From Mesorhabditis belari (lineage: Eukaryota > Nematoda > Chromadorea > Rhabditida > Rhabditidae), in the NCBI GenBank assembly GCA_958450365.1, contig CAUEEP010000892.1, positions 731,001 to 795,000 on the forward strand: 64,000 nucleotides of DNA, read 5' to 3'. The notes beneath the pieces are model-generated. The model was not told the origin of the DNA. It saw nothing but the letters and a program-made list of their open reading frames with translations, and ran no database searches. Below, piece after piece: positions 35,971-47,992 of the stretch; the stretch's first letter is position 1; the number at the start of each line of letters is the position of its first letter. A program made the position numbers and the translations under genes.

Positions 35971-38900
35971 ATGAGACAGCTTTACGATAGATATGCTGAC
36001 TTATTTCAACTACTTCTCATCACCGCTTTACTGACAGGTTGCCATTTTTTTTTAATTTACTAATTGATTTGTTTTCAGTGGTAAACGAGACTTTTGCTAT
36101 ACTTGCCAAATGCAAATTCGCTTTGTTGACAAATCCTATTGATATCGAGAGTGATTTGAGAGATGGGATTATTGTTTGGCTCAATAGAATTACTGCCGGA
36201 GTGAGTTTTGAATGGTTTTAACAGGGTTGGTCTAAAAGCGCAGTGTGATAGCATTTCTTGAGTGGCTGGGTCTGGCTTTCCGCAGTTCCGCTGGTCCACA
36301 AAAGTTCGAGGGTCTGCCTGAAACCGGGCTGGGCATGGAATCTGGTCAAACTCTGGATTGATTTAGCTTACAAGATTAATGCAGGCTGCTAATAGTAGGT
36401 TGAGCCTGACCAAGCCTGAGTTAAGAGAAGCATCAGGCGCAGATCCGTCCGTGGTTTGCCCTGACAGGCTGTAGATTGGAACAACCTTGTGTTCTAACTT
36501 GAGCTCAAGGATTCAGCTTTCATTCGCATCCTTTTGTCTTACTATAGCGAATGCGCCAGCATCTTTAACTAACAAATTTAGGCAGTCGCTTTGAGCTTAC
36601 CAATCGCCATTTTAGCAGCATATTATTCATTGGCGAATGATCGCTTATCGTTTCCAATTAGGTATCCAAAGTCTTGTAAAATAATCTAATCTTATTCAGA
36701 TTATTGGCTTTTGGCGAAAGTCTCAGCAAATTCCTCTTTGCAATCTTTTATTTGATGCCTAACCTTTGCATTGCGTCAAACTTCAATATGCAGTTCGTAA
36801 ATGAAAATTTTAGCTCAAACTTCCAAAATTTCAGGTGTTCAAGTGGCTTCATCTCTACATATTCTTGGGTCTTTTCATATATTTCATCATTCGCTTTTTT
36901 GGATGCAGCTCAATACAGTCAATTGATGATCTCGGTCAGGTGAACCTTTTTGCCTTTTGATCCAAATTCCCACGATCTTTCGCCGTATAGCAACTTTTGG
37001 AACAATTAAAAAAAGCAAGAAAAAGAAGCATAAAATTCCCAGAAGAAAAATTAGCGCCATAGTTCGAAAGGGAAAGAACAGAAACTATATAATATAATGT
37101 AATTGCAAAAGAAAATCAATTGTGTGAGTCAATCAGTCTAGTAATTTACCTCTGAGTAATGCATCACTTTCACAAAATACTGGTATACTGCTACAAATCT
37201 CTAAAGCCATTGAGGCTGTTTTTATAGTTGACAAAAGTTTCTAGGTCAAGCCAAACCCTAAGACATTACTCTTATGGAAAGCTACAGGGTGATCAATACG
37301 TATGGCAACCATAAGCCTTTATTACTTTTTTCTCTAATGGCGATAAGGCGACCGTTGGTTCTTCTCAATATAAAACCTATTAATCTTTGACAAAAATAAA
37401 TCAAAGTTCCCGTCAATTATCCAAAAAACAACACAGAAATCTGCTAAATAGAGCTTTTGCAGCAATTCATCAGAACCGATGTTGGCAAAGCTCTATTTAC
37501 CAAAGAAAAGCTTATTCAAAACGAAATTAACTTTCTTAAGCTTTCTGAACCTCTCTAGCTTCTTGAAACCGATGCTAAAGTCCAGGGCAAAGCTTCAAAT
37601 GAGTTTCCGTACTTACTGGCCACCGTACTTACTTACTGTACTATATTCAGGGTGCTTTGTAAAGTTCTATCCTTTTTAAATTCTCTCTGATTGTTATTAT
37701 TTTATAAGTGTTTATAGCCAAAAGGTAGCCAATTATCCACAGAATTTAAATCTTATTACCTTTTTTAAATAGCTACTTTAAACTTTGAGTTATTTCAATT
37801 TTGCGTGAGCTCTATGTTCGCATCAGTATTACCAGTTTAAGAAAATCTGTCAAACTTAGAACTCAGACGATTAGAAGTATTCAAAAAAATTGTTTATCAG
37901 CTCAAAACTGGAAATAAAACAGCAGTTTCCAGTAAGTTTGTAATTTTTCTAGAAATTTGATAATGAAAAAGCGCAAAAATATGTGTGACTATAGATACTT
38001 TTTTTTGAAGAGCATAGAATAGAGATAACTCAAAATCTAAAGAAGTTATTTAAAAACTGTAATAAGATTTAAATTTTGTAAAAGATTGGCTATCTTTTCT
38101 CTTTAAAAACTTATAAATAAAATCAACTAGGAAGTTTTTAGAGAGAATTCTAAAAAGGACAGAACTTTCGCCGCACCATACCGTCCGTCCGTCTGTACGA
38201 GCCTTTTCGCAGCCGTCTTTGGGTCAAAAAAACTAAAATTTTTTTTAAAAGCCTTGAAATATCATATAGTTATGCCATTTAAAATAAAAAAATAAAAAAA
38301 TGAAAATTGAGTGGCACTACAGGAGGGTCGAACCCGGGTCGTGTCGGCCGTAGAGAAGCGAGCTCCCGACTGCGCCACGGTAACAAAAGGCAATAACCAA
38401 AAGGCAATTATCGATAACCGTAGCTAAGCCTTTCAAAAATATCAGAAAGAATCTTACCTGCTTACAGTACAGTTTCACAATAAAAAAAATTCGTTTAGTC
38501 GCTTCTTTGCTGTTGCTTTCAATGGCCAATATTATCATCGGACTCTTCGCTTTCCATGGGCTCAATTCTTGATTCCCTTTTTTATTGGAGTCAGTTATAA
38601 TGAGAAAATTTTGGTCAAAGTACAGATGAAACTAAAAGATAATGACTTCAGGTGAGTCTTCGGCGAATTTTTGCCCTTTTGTTTTCATCTGATCACGATA
38701 CATCTTCTCTTGCACAAGTGCTTGTCAGCACGTTGCCTTATTTTTTGATGTGTGCAATGGATTTCCTAACAAATCACAAAATGAAAACGGTTAGTGGAAA
38801 AGAAATGATGATTCCACTTTTAGTTTTAGTTGAAAAGAAGTGGAAAGACGACAAAAGCTGAGCGTTTGTTAATGGTACAGGTGAGAGAATTGGGTAATTC

Positions 38901-39244
38901 ATTGCTTGACATTGCAAAAACTTTAGTTTCTAAAAACTTTTAGTCAATTTTAGATGTTATTCAACTCATTCTACATCATGTTCAGCACTATTTTCCCGTT
39001 TTTCGTTCAAATTTGGGTGTACGGATTCTTTGGTGTGAATGTTCAGAAAGCATTTCCGAGCCTTGTTTCTTTCAATCGATTTTCTCTATGCATTTTTGTG
39101 GCCAGGTACGCTTTGATGAACTTGATTGATGAAATTATGCTAAAAAAAACAATTCTCTACTCTAGCATTATCAGCGCTGTGTGTTTCCGAAAGCGAAAGG
39201 AGAAAATCCACTCGATACTCTCACAAACGACGACATTCAGTTGA
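35971..39244 (+). CDS. 7TM chemoreceptor-like GPCR, second copy
   Basis: About nine exons that join in frame. Exon 1 MRQLYDRYADLFQLLLITAL; TM1 AVALSLPIAILAAYYSL; TM2 LLAFGESLSKFLFAIFYLMP; TM3 from STYSWVFSYISSFAFLDA to LMISV, whose AG donor base pair at 36937-36938 joins an acceptor near 38493 to give LMISVSRFFAVAFNGQYY, a TM3-end motif of the RFFAV type; TM5 AQFLIPFFIGVSYNEKIL; a short exon STLPYFLMCAMDFLTNHKMK; a basic loop LKRSGKTTKAERLLMVQ; TM6-TM7 MLFNSFYIMFSTIFPFFVQI and SLCIFVASIISAVCF; basic tail FRKRKEKIHSILSQ. Subfamily unresolved (Srv/Sru/Srx-like by layout); not close to the 24.4 kb receptor in sequence. The 1.55 kb intron after TM3 holds a Tc1-type MITE and a tRNA-like sequence. 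Confidence 0.75.
37645..38182. mobile_element. Tc1-type MITE in the intron of the second 7TM gene
   Basis: CAGGGTGCTTTGTAAAGTTC and TATCCTTTTTAAATTCTCTC at the left pair with GAGAGAATTCTAAAAAGGAC and AGAACTTTCGCCGCACC at the right. Confidence 0.7.
38324..38395 (-). repeat. tRNA-like sequence (pseudogene or SINE head)
   Basis: Minus strand contains TGGCGCAGTCGGGAGCTCG (A-box-like) and CCCGGGTTCGACCCTCC (B-box-like) at tRNA-like spacing. The seven bases before the A box (GTTACCG) do not pair with those after the B box, so it is unlikely to be a functional tRNA. Confidence 0.5.
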
Positions 39245-39449
39245 CGAGGGAGATGGAGATAAATTATTAAATAAATAAAAATAATGAAAATAAACCATAA
39301 AAAAAGAACTTAAAGGTAATAAGTTCAAACTCACTAGAATCAGATAAAGGAAGAATTCTGCCCAATGCAAACATGGCAAGAAGCTGGACAGTTTTAAAGA
39401 ACTGACGAGTTTGACCTCAATCTCAAGTCCTACCGTAAATATTCTAATA

Positions 39450-40734
39450 TAGGGTTTTCCAAAAGTTCTTATGCTTTTTCTGTAAGTTTTATACTACAAA
39501 ATACTTCTACTTCTACTTATACATTTTACACTTATACTTATACTTTCTTGTACTCTTTTTCTTATTGTGGAAAATAAAAATAATTGCTTATTTGCTGTAT
39601 TTTCCATCGCTGGTAGTTCAGTGGTCGGTGACTCGAAACTGATTCATCTACACAAAGAGATCTTATAGAGAAAAGAAGAGATTTAAACACATAAAGCACA
39701 ATATATATTATAATAATACTTTATTCAAACGATAAAGTGAAAGAAATCATAGAGAAATGCACAGTGATACTTAATCATACAATACATACTGAAATCAATA
39801 AGCCAATTACTTACGGCAAAGAGCCACTAGATCTAAAGCATCGATACGTTTCTTGAATATGAAAAGCGACTGAATTTCTCGTATGTCGTTTGGGAGCAAG
39901 TTCCATAATCTAGCGGCTCTAACGGGAAATGAATTTGTTAAAGAGGCATTGGAAGCAAAGGGAATTTGCAAAAGGAATGAGCCACTTCTGGGCCCTGACC
40001 GCGGTTTAAATTTGAAAAAGTCTATAAACAAAGCGCTAATCTGTTTACAACGGAGGATTTTGAAAGTTTCGACTAAATCAATGACAAAGCGACGATGCTG
40101 TAAAGTTTTTAGTTCAAAAAAAGCAAGTCTATATATTAGAAATATTAGAAATTATGAATCTAAAGAAACATCAAAAATCCACTTTTCTTTTCTGCATTTG
40201 GCATACTTATATCAAAAGTAAACCGTAATTTTTAACTTGAAGAACACGTGAATTTTCGAAAATCAACACCAGATTCTAGAAATTCAGATATTTTTACCTC
40301 AATGTTTATTTTCATAAAAGATTTCAACTCTGAGCCACCTTTTGATTAGGATTTTTTACATCCGGGTCTAGTCACTAAAAATTTTTGCAAAAGTTGACTT
40401 GAACTTTGCAGCATGAAATTTTTTTGCAAAAACTGTTGTGAGCATTTGATAGACTTAAGTTTTTTCTTGAAAACAAGCCACAAAAAAACTTTATATCTCA
40501 AAAATCAAAGATTTTCAAGCGATTCTACGGGTTTCAAAAGCAAAAAAAGCGCTGTACCTTTAAAAACCCTCATCAAAAAGTTGTTTAGAGTTGCAAATCT
40601 TATGCAAAAACAAGTATATTTGGGATTAAAATACATAAATTTTCATAATCCGGCGTTAGTCTTTCAAAAATAGCGTTTTTTCAAGTCAAATTGTCCGTTT
40701 ACAAAAAGTATAAGAACTTTTGGGACACCCTGTA
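39450..40734. mobile_element. Tc1-like element containing a non-LTR fragment
   Basis: Ends TAGGGTTTTCCAAAAGTTCT and AGAACTTTTGGGACACCCTG with TA on both sides; about 1.28 kb, the normal Tc1 length, but without recognisable transposase. Part of the interior (39700-40031) is a CR1-like insert. Confidence 0.7.
39700..40031 (-). pseudogene. non-LTR (CR1-like) reverse-transcriptase C-terminal fragment
   Basis: Minus strand ends with SFPVRAARLWNLLPNDIREI followed by QSLFIFKKRIDALDLV and a stop, the conserved tail of CR1/Jockey-type ORF2 proteins (SF..R...LWN.LP..I....S...FK). The 3' tail that follows is the same as at 34740. It is a 5'-truncated copy, as usual for these elements. Confidence 0.8.
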
Positions 40735-41471
40735 GAAGAGCCCCCTCTAGTCCAGGTTTACTCTCAAACAAACGCTCATATCTCAGCCCTAGTACGTTTA
40801 TTTCTCCGCGCTTAGATCTCAAATTAAAGTGGAGAAAATGGGTATTTTTTTGAGATATAACACATCTTTTCAGCTTTGACCAGTGCTTAGAACAAAATGA
40901 TTGAAAAATCGGCCTATTTCACTATTAGGCCTATTAGGTCAAAATGATTGAAAAGCGGCAAAAACGTCTGAAACCGGTACCGCGGCTTACTTACAAATAA
41001 ACATCAAAGCCGAGCTCGTTTCTTGGCTTTGACATTCTTTTTGTAATGTTTTATTGATCAAAAAGCGACCTCATCCTCATCAAATCCTAACGGATTACGG
41101 TCACTTTTTGAATGCAACTTTTAGATCACACTTTAATCTTACAAATTCCACTTTAATCCTACACTTTAACCTTCGTTGAGTATAGTACTTGTCCACTTTT
41201 TTGAACTTTTTAAAACTATCTGCTCGCTTTTAAAACGTAACTTTGAGCTTTGTTTATTGATTAGATGTTGGTTATTTTCATGAAAATGATACAATCAACA
41301 ATTTATTAGCAGTCTGGAAAATAATAATAAAATAATAATAACAATAATAAAACAATAAAATAATAAAAACATAATGAAAACCTTTGCACAATAAAAAGTT
41401 TGAACAAAAAAAAACAAAGCAAGCATCAGTCTCTAGTAACAAAAACAAAGTCATCAAACTAATCAGTTCTA
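40735..41471. other. intergenic, no gene seen
   Basis: Includes an AATAATA-rich microsatellite at about 41318-41375. Nothing coding is supported. Confidence 0.4.
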
Positions 41472-41990
41472 TTGGGTTGGTGAATTGAAAACTGGGGGAC
41501 TTTGAACTAAAATTTATTCAACATAAAACCATAAATTCATTCCAAATAATTTCCATTATTATTGACGACTTCTGCCCATTTTACAGGCAATTTGCGGATT
41601 CCCCTTTCGTAGTAGGATTTTGGTTTGTGTGTGAGACAAGTGTGAGACTCAAAAATGGAGGACTGGAGATGTCCCAGTTTGAGCACTTTCTTCAAAAGAA
41701 ACCCATTTTGGTGTCAATAGAAAAGTTGTAGAGAATCAAAAATTAGGCTTATAGCCAAATTTCCAAAAAGATACACTTAGTAGTTTCGCCTAAAATGCAA
41801 GTTTTGTGAGAATTCGTAAATTTGGCATTTCTTGAAAACCAGTTTTTGAATAGTTTTGAAAATTTGGATATAAGCTTAATTTTTGATTCTCTACAACTTT
41901 TCCATTGACGCTAAAATGGGTTTCTTTTGAAGAAAGTGCTCAAACTGTGACATATGACAATAGCCGGCAGTTTTCAATTCACCAACCCAA
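41472..41990. mobile_element. mariner MITE family M1, copy 3
   Basis: TTGGGTTGGTGAATTGAAAA to TTTTCAATTCACCAACCCAA, very similar throughout to 31334-31846. Ends about 30 bases from the stop of the minus-strand kinase gene. Confidence 0.88.
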
Positions 41991-42018
41991 TCCTAAATAA
42001 GCATTAGCTTTAATCTGA

Positions 42019-45000
42019 TCATAATTGCTTGACTTTTTTAATATATTTCTTTGGTTTTCTGCTAGAGTCAAAAAGTCCATCATTTTCTTTGACACTTGAG
42101 AAAAACATTACAAACAATTGTCGAATTGAAAAACTTTGCAATTTCTCCAAGTTTACTCTCTTCTTTGAACACTCGATTCCCATAAAATTAAACTTTTCAT
42201 CAAAACACCAAACTTTTGTTGTTTTTTCCTCCGGTAACTCTAATAGAAAAAGATCGATAATCTTTCCGTTTTGCTTCTGGAATTTTGCAAAAATAAACTC
42301 TTTTGATTGAACTCTTTGAAATTCCTCTGTTTCAGAAATTCTTCTCATTTTTTCCACGAATCCTTTCAAACAGAGATTTGTTCGTCGAAAGGAGCGATAG
42401 CGTTGTCTGAAATGGAAAATCTGAGTGATCAATGAGTAGGCTTTGATTCGATCGATATCTTCTTGACTTGTGCATTCGTAGAAGGGGATTTGCGCATCTT
42501 CAGGGCTTTCCCATGGAACTCCACCAATTTTCGGACATTTTCTGTCATGATGGCAAATTGAGTGTGGGGGATCGTCGAGTTGATAGAGATCATCTGAAGC
42601 GATTAAATTTAATGTTTTAGTTGGTTTACTGTAGACTATAAAATCCTTTAAAGACACAGGAAACACCAAGGGTTATCGGTACCTTTTGCCCCTTTTGCCA
42701 TTGGCAATCTAACTTTGTGCTCAAATATCTTGGTGTTGGGCTGTCCAATTCAAATATTCTTTGTATCATTGGATGCGCCAAGTCTTTCTCTGCCGATTGG
42801 TACAAAAACCATTTAAATTGGGCAAGCCAACTCCAAGATATTTGAGCTCAAAGTTAGATTGCCAATGGCAAAAAGGGGGGGGGGGGGGGCGTATCTAAGC
42901 CCCTAAGTCCCGCCCCCTTTGCCATTGGCAATATAAGTTTGAGCTCAAGCATCTTGGTGTTGGGCTGTCCAATTTTATTAGTTTTTGCACCAATCGACAG
43001 AGAAAAACTTGGCCCATCTAATGATACCAAGAATATTTAAATTGGACAGACCAACACCAAGATATTTGAGCTCAAAGTTAGATTGTCAATTGCAAAAGGG
43101 GAGGGGCGTATCAAATGTCCTACTATCAACACAAGCCTATTGTTTCACGACTGAAGCCGAAATATTCAATCAATAACTCCTGCTTTCTATTCAACTAGCA
43201 ACAATGAATTGTAAGGGTATCAATTTGCAACCCTACCTCCAAGTTCAAATTTGACTCGATTCCTTTTTTGATTCTCCTTGTTCCCGCAAATAGAATTCCA
43301 TTGTGAACTGTATCTTATTGATTTGAGCCACCATGAAATCGAATCCAAATCGTTCCACCGAATGCAACTCCATCACATTCACTTCTTTCGTTGAATCGTT
43401 CTCATTCTTGTGCTCAAAGAATTTTGTGGTCTTGTATTTTGCGGGCCAATACCCCTTGATCCATGCAAATTGAGTAAAATTTCCCTTAACAAAAAGACTC
43501 TCATTTCTCTCAACTTTCAACAAAATCCAGAGCTCTTTCCATTGAGTTGAGAAAAAACTGCGCCAATAGAAATCTCTGGTGAAAAGTGGGGATGCTTGAT
43601 GGATTTTTGGGAATTCCAAGATTTGGGAGAAGTTTGTGAAAAGATCCGAGTATCCGATTGAAGGAGTCATGAAACTTAACACAATATCAATGGCTCGATG
43701 ATAGAACTGATAAACTGATTGATTGTCAGCTTGATAAGCTTTCTGAAAAAGATCAAAAATTGATAATTTCTCAAGGTCTTCTATTTTCAGCTCAATTTCC
43801 TGAAAGCCGTCAAAAGTGGGTAGAACTTTTGGATCATTGAAGAATTGTTCGACTTTCGCCAAAAATTCTTGTTTTGTTTTATTGGGCAAATTGGACAACT
43901 TCGCCTCAAATAGTTCTCGAATGGCTGAAAATTTGAGGTGAAATTTGTCAAGGAGTTCCTTTTTAAGTCCAAAGTGATCTCTTTCAGTGAGTTGAAATGA
44001 CCAGTCTTCTTTTGAGACTTTTTTCTGTGGTTCTTCGAATGGATCCTTTTTGCAAACCATCCAATTCATTGTTTTATCGAAACCAATCGGTCGGATCAGA
44101 CTTTCTTGTGTCTCGAGGATCTTGATGAAGTCTTGTTCGTCCTAGAAAATCAGTTTTAATCCTAGACAATCTGAAATCAATTTTATCAATACCTTCGTTT
44201 TGATTAGATTCAAATTTGCTAAGAGCTCTCCCGGGTAAAGTCGCTTTTGATGGTCAAAGACGATGGCTCTAAAATCATTCTCCAGTTTCTCATTTGTTTT
44301 GTAAATGTTCCTAAAAACTAATAAAAAAGTTAAGATTTTGTATTCATTTTCTTGTTTGCTTACAAAGCTTTTTAATCTAAAATCCAAGGAGCTGATTCAA
44401 ATTATTAGGTTGGTGCAGATGAAATTTCCGTCACACTTGTTTGTTTATATTTTGGACCTAATAAAAGTTTTTATTGAATATATCTGTCTATCTGAAAGAG
44501 CGTCTCTTTGCGCGTCTTTTGATATCTAAGACACATGCGTTTTACTTAATTTGAAGTAATTTTTAGCTTCTAGAAAATGGTTGACCAAAAATTTCGGGTT
44601 TGCTTGTTGTATGATTTTAAACAAGGTAGAACGGCTGCGGAATCTTATCGTGCTCTGTGCAAAGCATTCGGAGATGACGTGTTGTCCAAACATCAATGCC
44701 GGACTTGGTTCCAGCCTTGGACTTGGAAATCTGGGTGTCCAACTTCTTCGAGTCGCAGTTGCCCGAGTTCTTCGAAAAGGGCATCCATTCTCTGCGCGGA
44801 AGATGGCAAAGGGTCATTGATAATGATGGCAAATATCTTTTGGATTGAGGTTCTGTATTAGGGTTTTTATAATAAATTTTGTTTATGGTTCCAACGGAAG
44901 TTTCATCTGCATCAACCTAATATAAACTAATCCATTTACCTCTGAATCAACTCCTGAAGATCACTCGGGCATTCGGGTTGTTCTAACTTTACTTTTCCTT

Positions 45001-47992
45001 CCACAAGTTCTCGAAAAAAGCGCTGATGCTCAAAATTCCGGTGTCCGTAGATAGAGAAAACTTTTCTGAAAACATTTTCAAAGCGAATCTTGTATAAACC
45101 GAACCTTCTTTCAACAATTTCCCACGAGACCAAGCCAATACTATAGACGTCGTTTCGAATTGAGACCTAAAATACTGAGCCTAAATTAATGACCTCAATT
45201 ACAGAATTAATATTCCGTTAAAATCTTCTACTTTTCCATTGAATTGCTCCAGGCACATGTAACGATAAGTTCCTCCACTATCTGCGGCGGACATTGTTGC
45301 ATCACACATTTTTGCACTGCCGAAATCTCCGACTTTCAGCACGAACTTCGTTGTGACAAAGATGCTAAATATAGGCAACAATTATTGGGCTGTCCAGTTA
45401 TGAATGCGCGTTTTTACTATTTTGTAAATTTCTCAAGCTATCAAACAGATGTATATGAGTGTTATATATCATTCGAAAGCGGAAGATCTCCTCTACATTT
45501 TGGAATAAAAAGTTTATGAATTCACTCAACTTTTTGGGAAATTGACTGCACAAAGGGAGAGGTCGTTTTCGAAAAAACCCATTTCAGCTTAGCTATTCCT
45601 CAAGTTTTATGGTGTAAAATAGCCGCCCAGAATAGAAAAGAAAAGTAAAGATGCTCTGAAATTGTTATATTTTTAAAAAAGTTGTATTGATATATCTATT
45701 GGCGAAACATCAAACGGTTAACTCAATTTGAGCGGAGCCAAAACTTGATCCAAAGGCACCCTTCCATTTTTTGGCCACCTCCTTTTCTGTGCGGTCAATT
45801 TGCCCAAAAGCTGAACAAATTCAAAGGCTTTTTATATCAAAATGTAGAGGAGATCTTCAGCTTTCGAATAATACTCATATATATCTTTTTCTTGATTTCC
45901 GTATCTTGAGGAATTAACAAAATAGTAAAAAACGCGGATTCATAACTGGACAACCCAATAAGTTTGTTATCTGAAAATTTGAATAAACAGCCTAGCTTTA
46001 CTTGTTTGGTTTCAGATCCTGATGTGTAAACCCAAGAGAATGGAGATATTTTAAAACATCGAACAAAGATTTGATCCAAAAGATGGCTCGTTCAATTGAA
46101 TAGACAATTTGTGGATTTTCGAGAACTGAATACACTTTTTGTTAGTTAATTTTATCACACACCATGTCGAAGACTTCCTCGTTCACAATATTCCATAATT
46201 ATTGCATAAATGCTTTCTTCGAGGTTCAGTTTTCTTCCCAAATAAGCAACAATGTTTGGGTGTTTCAAGTTCTTCAAAGTTTCGCACTCCATCTCGTTGT
46301 TGTTAATCAACATGTACTTTGCAACAACGAATCTGAAAATATTACCATTTAAATTTTTAAACTATGAAATTCTATCACGTAAAAATGCAACCAAGTCAAT
46401 GCAAATAGCCTTGATCTTAAACAAAGCTCAAACCACCGTAGATAAATATTTAAGTGACTAAAAGTTATTCAGCTAAGCGTGGGAATAAAGTAGCGACATA
46501 GGCCGTAAAGAAATTTATTTTTCTCATTTGCTTACACTGTATCGTCTCAATTATTAGTCTGTAAAGTAATCTTAAATCATTCTACATTGTTTTCTGTTTT
46601 CTTTCTTTCATTGCTTTTACACCATGGTTTAATTACCCAAGTTTGAGAGTGATTTAATAAACGAGTCATTCAATTCGAGAGCTTTCATTTACACGCCACG
46701 TTTGATTCAAGCCAGACATTGCCTTATTTGACGCATTCAATATTTTCTTGTCGCAACACACACTACAGTATGATAAAAAAGGTATTACTGTGACGACGAG
46801 TCACCAAAAAGCTGCCGCAATTTAAGAAGACACTAGAAATACCGAACCTTAAACAATGTCGCGCTCACACGCGTATAAAAGGACGCCTTCTTTCCCATTT
46901 AGTCAGAATTTTCTCTCATCTGGTCTTGTGAAAGTTGGCTTCTTTTGTTCGAGATGCTTCCACAATTTTTAGTAAAATGATTCCTTTTTGTCTCTGGGTT
47001 AACACATTATTTCTTGAAGCTTTGTTCAAACATTTTTTTGCCCCACGTTTTTCAAAGAAACTTTGTTTCGTTATTCATTCGATTATTATTATTCATTCAT
47101 AGCTCTAGCCACGTCTAGTGAATTCAAGGGAAACCCCACTAGTAATTAGGAATACAGAGCAAATTAGTCTTGATAATTATGACGAATACCTTTTAAATTC
47201 AATTGAAAACAAGAATTTGTTTAGTCTTATCAGCTTGTAAGGGCAAATATGTAACCTTTCAGAAACACATGAGCTCTACAAACTGGATCTTTTCACTTGA
47301 CAGTGTCCTGTAGTGAGAAAACTACAGGTATCTTTGACTATAAGAGTTTAACAATAAACATCTACTATATATAAAGCAGATGAGACGGCTGTCCGTCCAT
47401 CCGTCTGTGCGCAGCCATTGGCAAAAAGGGGTGAGGGTTAGATTGTGTGGAAAACGCGGATGTTAGAGCGTTTTCCGCTGGTACTTACCGTACTTTCTCT
47501 AATAGTAGTGCACCCCGCGAAGCCGATTTGATGACTATTTTACGGTTTCCAAGTTTTCGCAAAAGCTCAACACCCTAATCCCCCCACAAGATCTAATCGT
47601 TAGCTATATTTTCCGATCCCACATCGATAGGTTCTGATAAGCGGTTCTCGAGATTTCGAGCAATTTAGACGAAGCTTAGGATGCACTACTATTAGGGAAA
47701 ATACAGTATATAACTTATATAACCATTGATAAGGATTGATAAGGATAAGTGTATCCATGATAAGGATAAAAGCAGCAGACGATCAAGCGGGAATTTCATA
47801 TAAAACTCAGTGACTTGGATTGAATTCTAATGCTAATCTGACTGACTGGTATATTTTTAATTTCCTTCTAACCTACCCAGTGTCCATTTTCACTCGATAA
47901 ACCGTTCCCCATGCTCCGTCAGAGAGAAGAAACTTTTGCTCATTCAAGAAATCTTGCGCTTCTGTTGCAGCAAAATTCAAGACATCGGACAT
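42019..47992 (-). CDS. protein kinase with long novel C-terminal region (copy 2, divergent)
   Basis: Starts MSDVLNFAATEAQDFLNEQK; the glycine loop reads LSDGAWGTVYRV (first Gly replaced). Exon 2 (about 46340-46165) has the lysine as FVVAKYML and ends GSLRH; then DVLKYLHSLGFTHQDLKPN, joined by a phase-2 intron to NIFVT, so HRD is HQD but the Asp and Asn remain; VGDFGSAK (DFG intact); GGTYRYMCLEQFNGK (CLE in place of APE); NDVYSIGLVSWEIVERR; EQPECPSDLQELIQR. The C-terminal region begins DEQDFIKILETQ, runs through a 274-residue exon (about 44140-43245) and a last exon (about 42640-42019). It aligns with the plus-strand copy (for example QFYHRAIDIVLSF, WILLKVERNESLFVKG, VWCFDEKFNFMG). The junction between the two last exons is unclear and a palindromic repeat lies in it. 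Possibly catalytically weak. Substrate unknown. Confidence 0.75.
42670..43125. repeat. palindromic repeat family P, copy 3
   Basis: Inverted copies of TTTGCCATTGGCAATCTAAC and GCGCCAAGTCTTTCTCTG, with a run of 13 G at about 42876-42888. Lies in the last intron of the minus-strand kinase. Confidence 0.75.
44405..44920 (+). mobile_element. mariner deletion derivative with N-terminal transposase code
   Basis: TTAGGTTGGTGCAGATGAAA at the left and TTTCATCTGCATCAACCTAA at the right. The internal plus-strand frame from 44578 reads MVDQKFRVCLLYDFKQGRTA, AESYRALCKAFGDDVLSKHQ and CRTWFQ, the mariner helix-turn-helix start, then runs out of frame. About 516 bases; the catalytic part is deleted. In a kinase intron. 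Confidence 0.85.
45385..45958. mobile_element. MITE with TTGGGCTGTCCAGTTATGAA ends
   Basis: TTGGGCTGTCCAGTTATGAA at the left and TTCATAACTGGACAACCCAA at the right. Shares its termini with the mariner nested at 18661-19188. It lies exactly in the intron between the HQDLKPN and DFG exons of the kinase. Confidence 0.85.
46873..46892 (+). promoter_or_regulatory. TATA-like motif in a kinase intron
   Basis: CACGCGTATAAAAGGACGCC would be a good TATA context on the plus strand, but no convincing gene follows within 200 bases. It may be chance or a fragment of an inserted promoter. Confidence 0.25.
47335..47760. repeat. dispersed repeat with CCGTCC motif
   Basis: CTACTATATATAAAGCAGAT followed by GTCCGTCCATCCGTCTGTGC. 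The TATATA plus CCGTCC combination also occurs at about 22205-22243. Probably an unclassified element end; I cannot find its partner. Confidence 0.35.

Noticed and set aside
38324..38395. Candidate functional tRNA gene
   Set aside because: A and B boxes are present but the acceptor stem does not pair, so I listed it as a tRNA-like repeat.
38505..38570. Frameshift in the second 7TM gene
   Set aside because: A first reading (MANIIIGLFAFHGLNS then stop) suggested a break, but using the TTTAG acceptor at about 38493 puts the whole exon in one open frame (RFFAVAFNGQYY to DNDF).
46860..47100. Gene after the TATAAAAG motif in the kinase intron
   Set aside because: Possible starts give only short frames (for example MIPFCLWVNTLF) with no signal cleavage, splice partners or homology.
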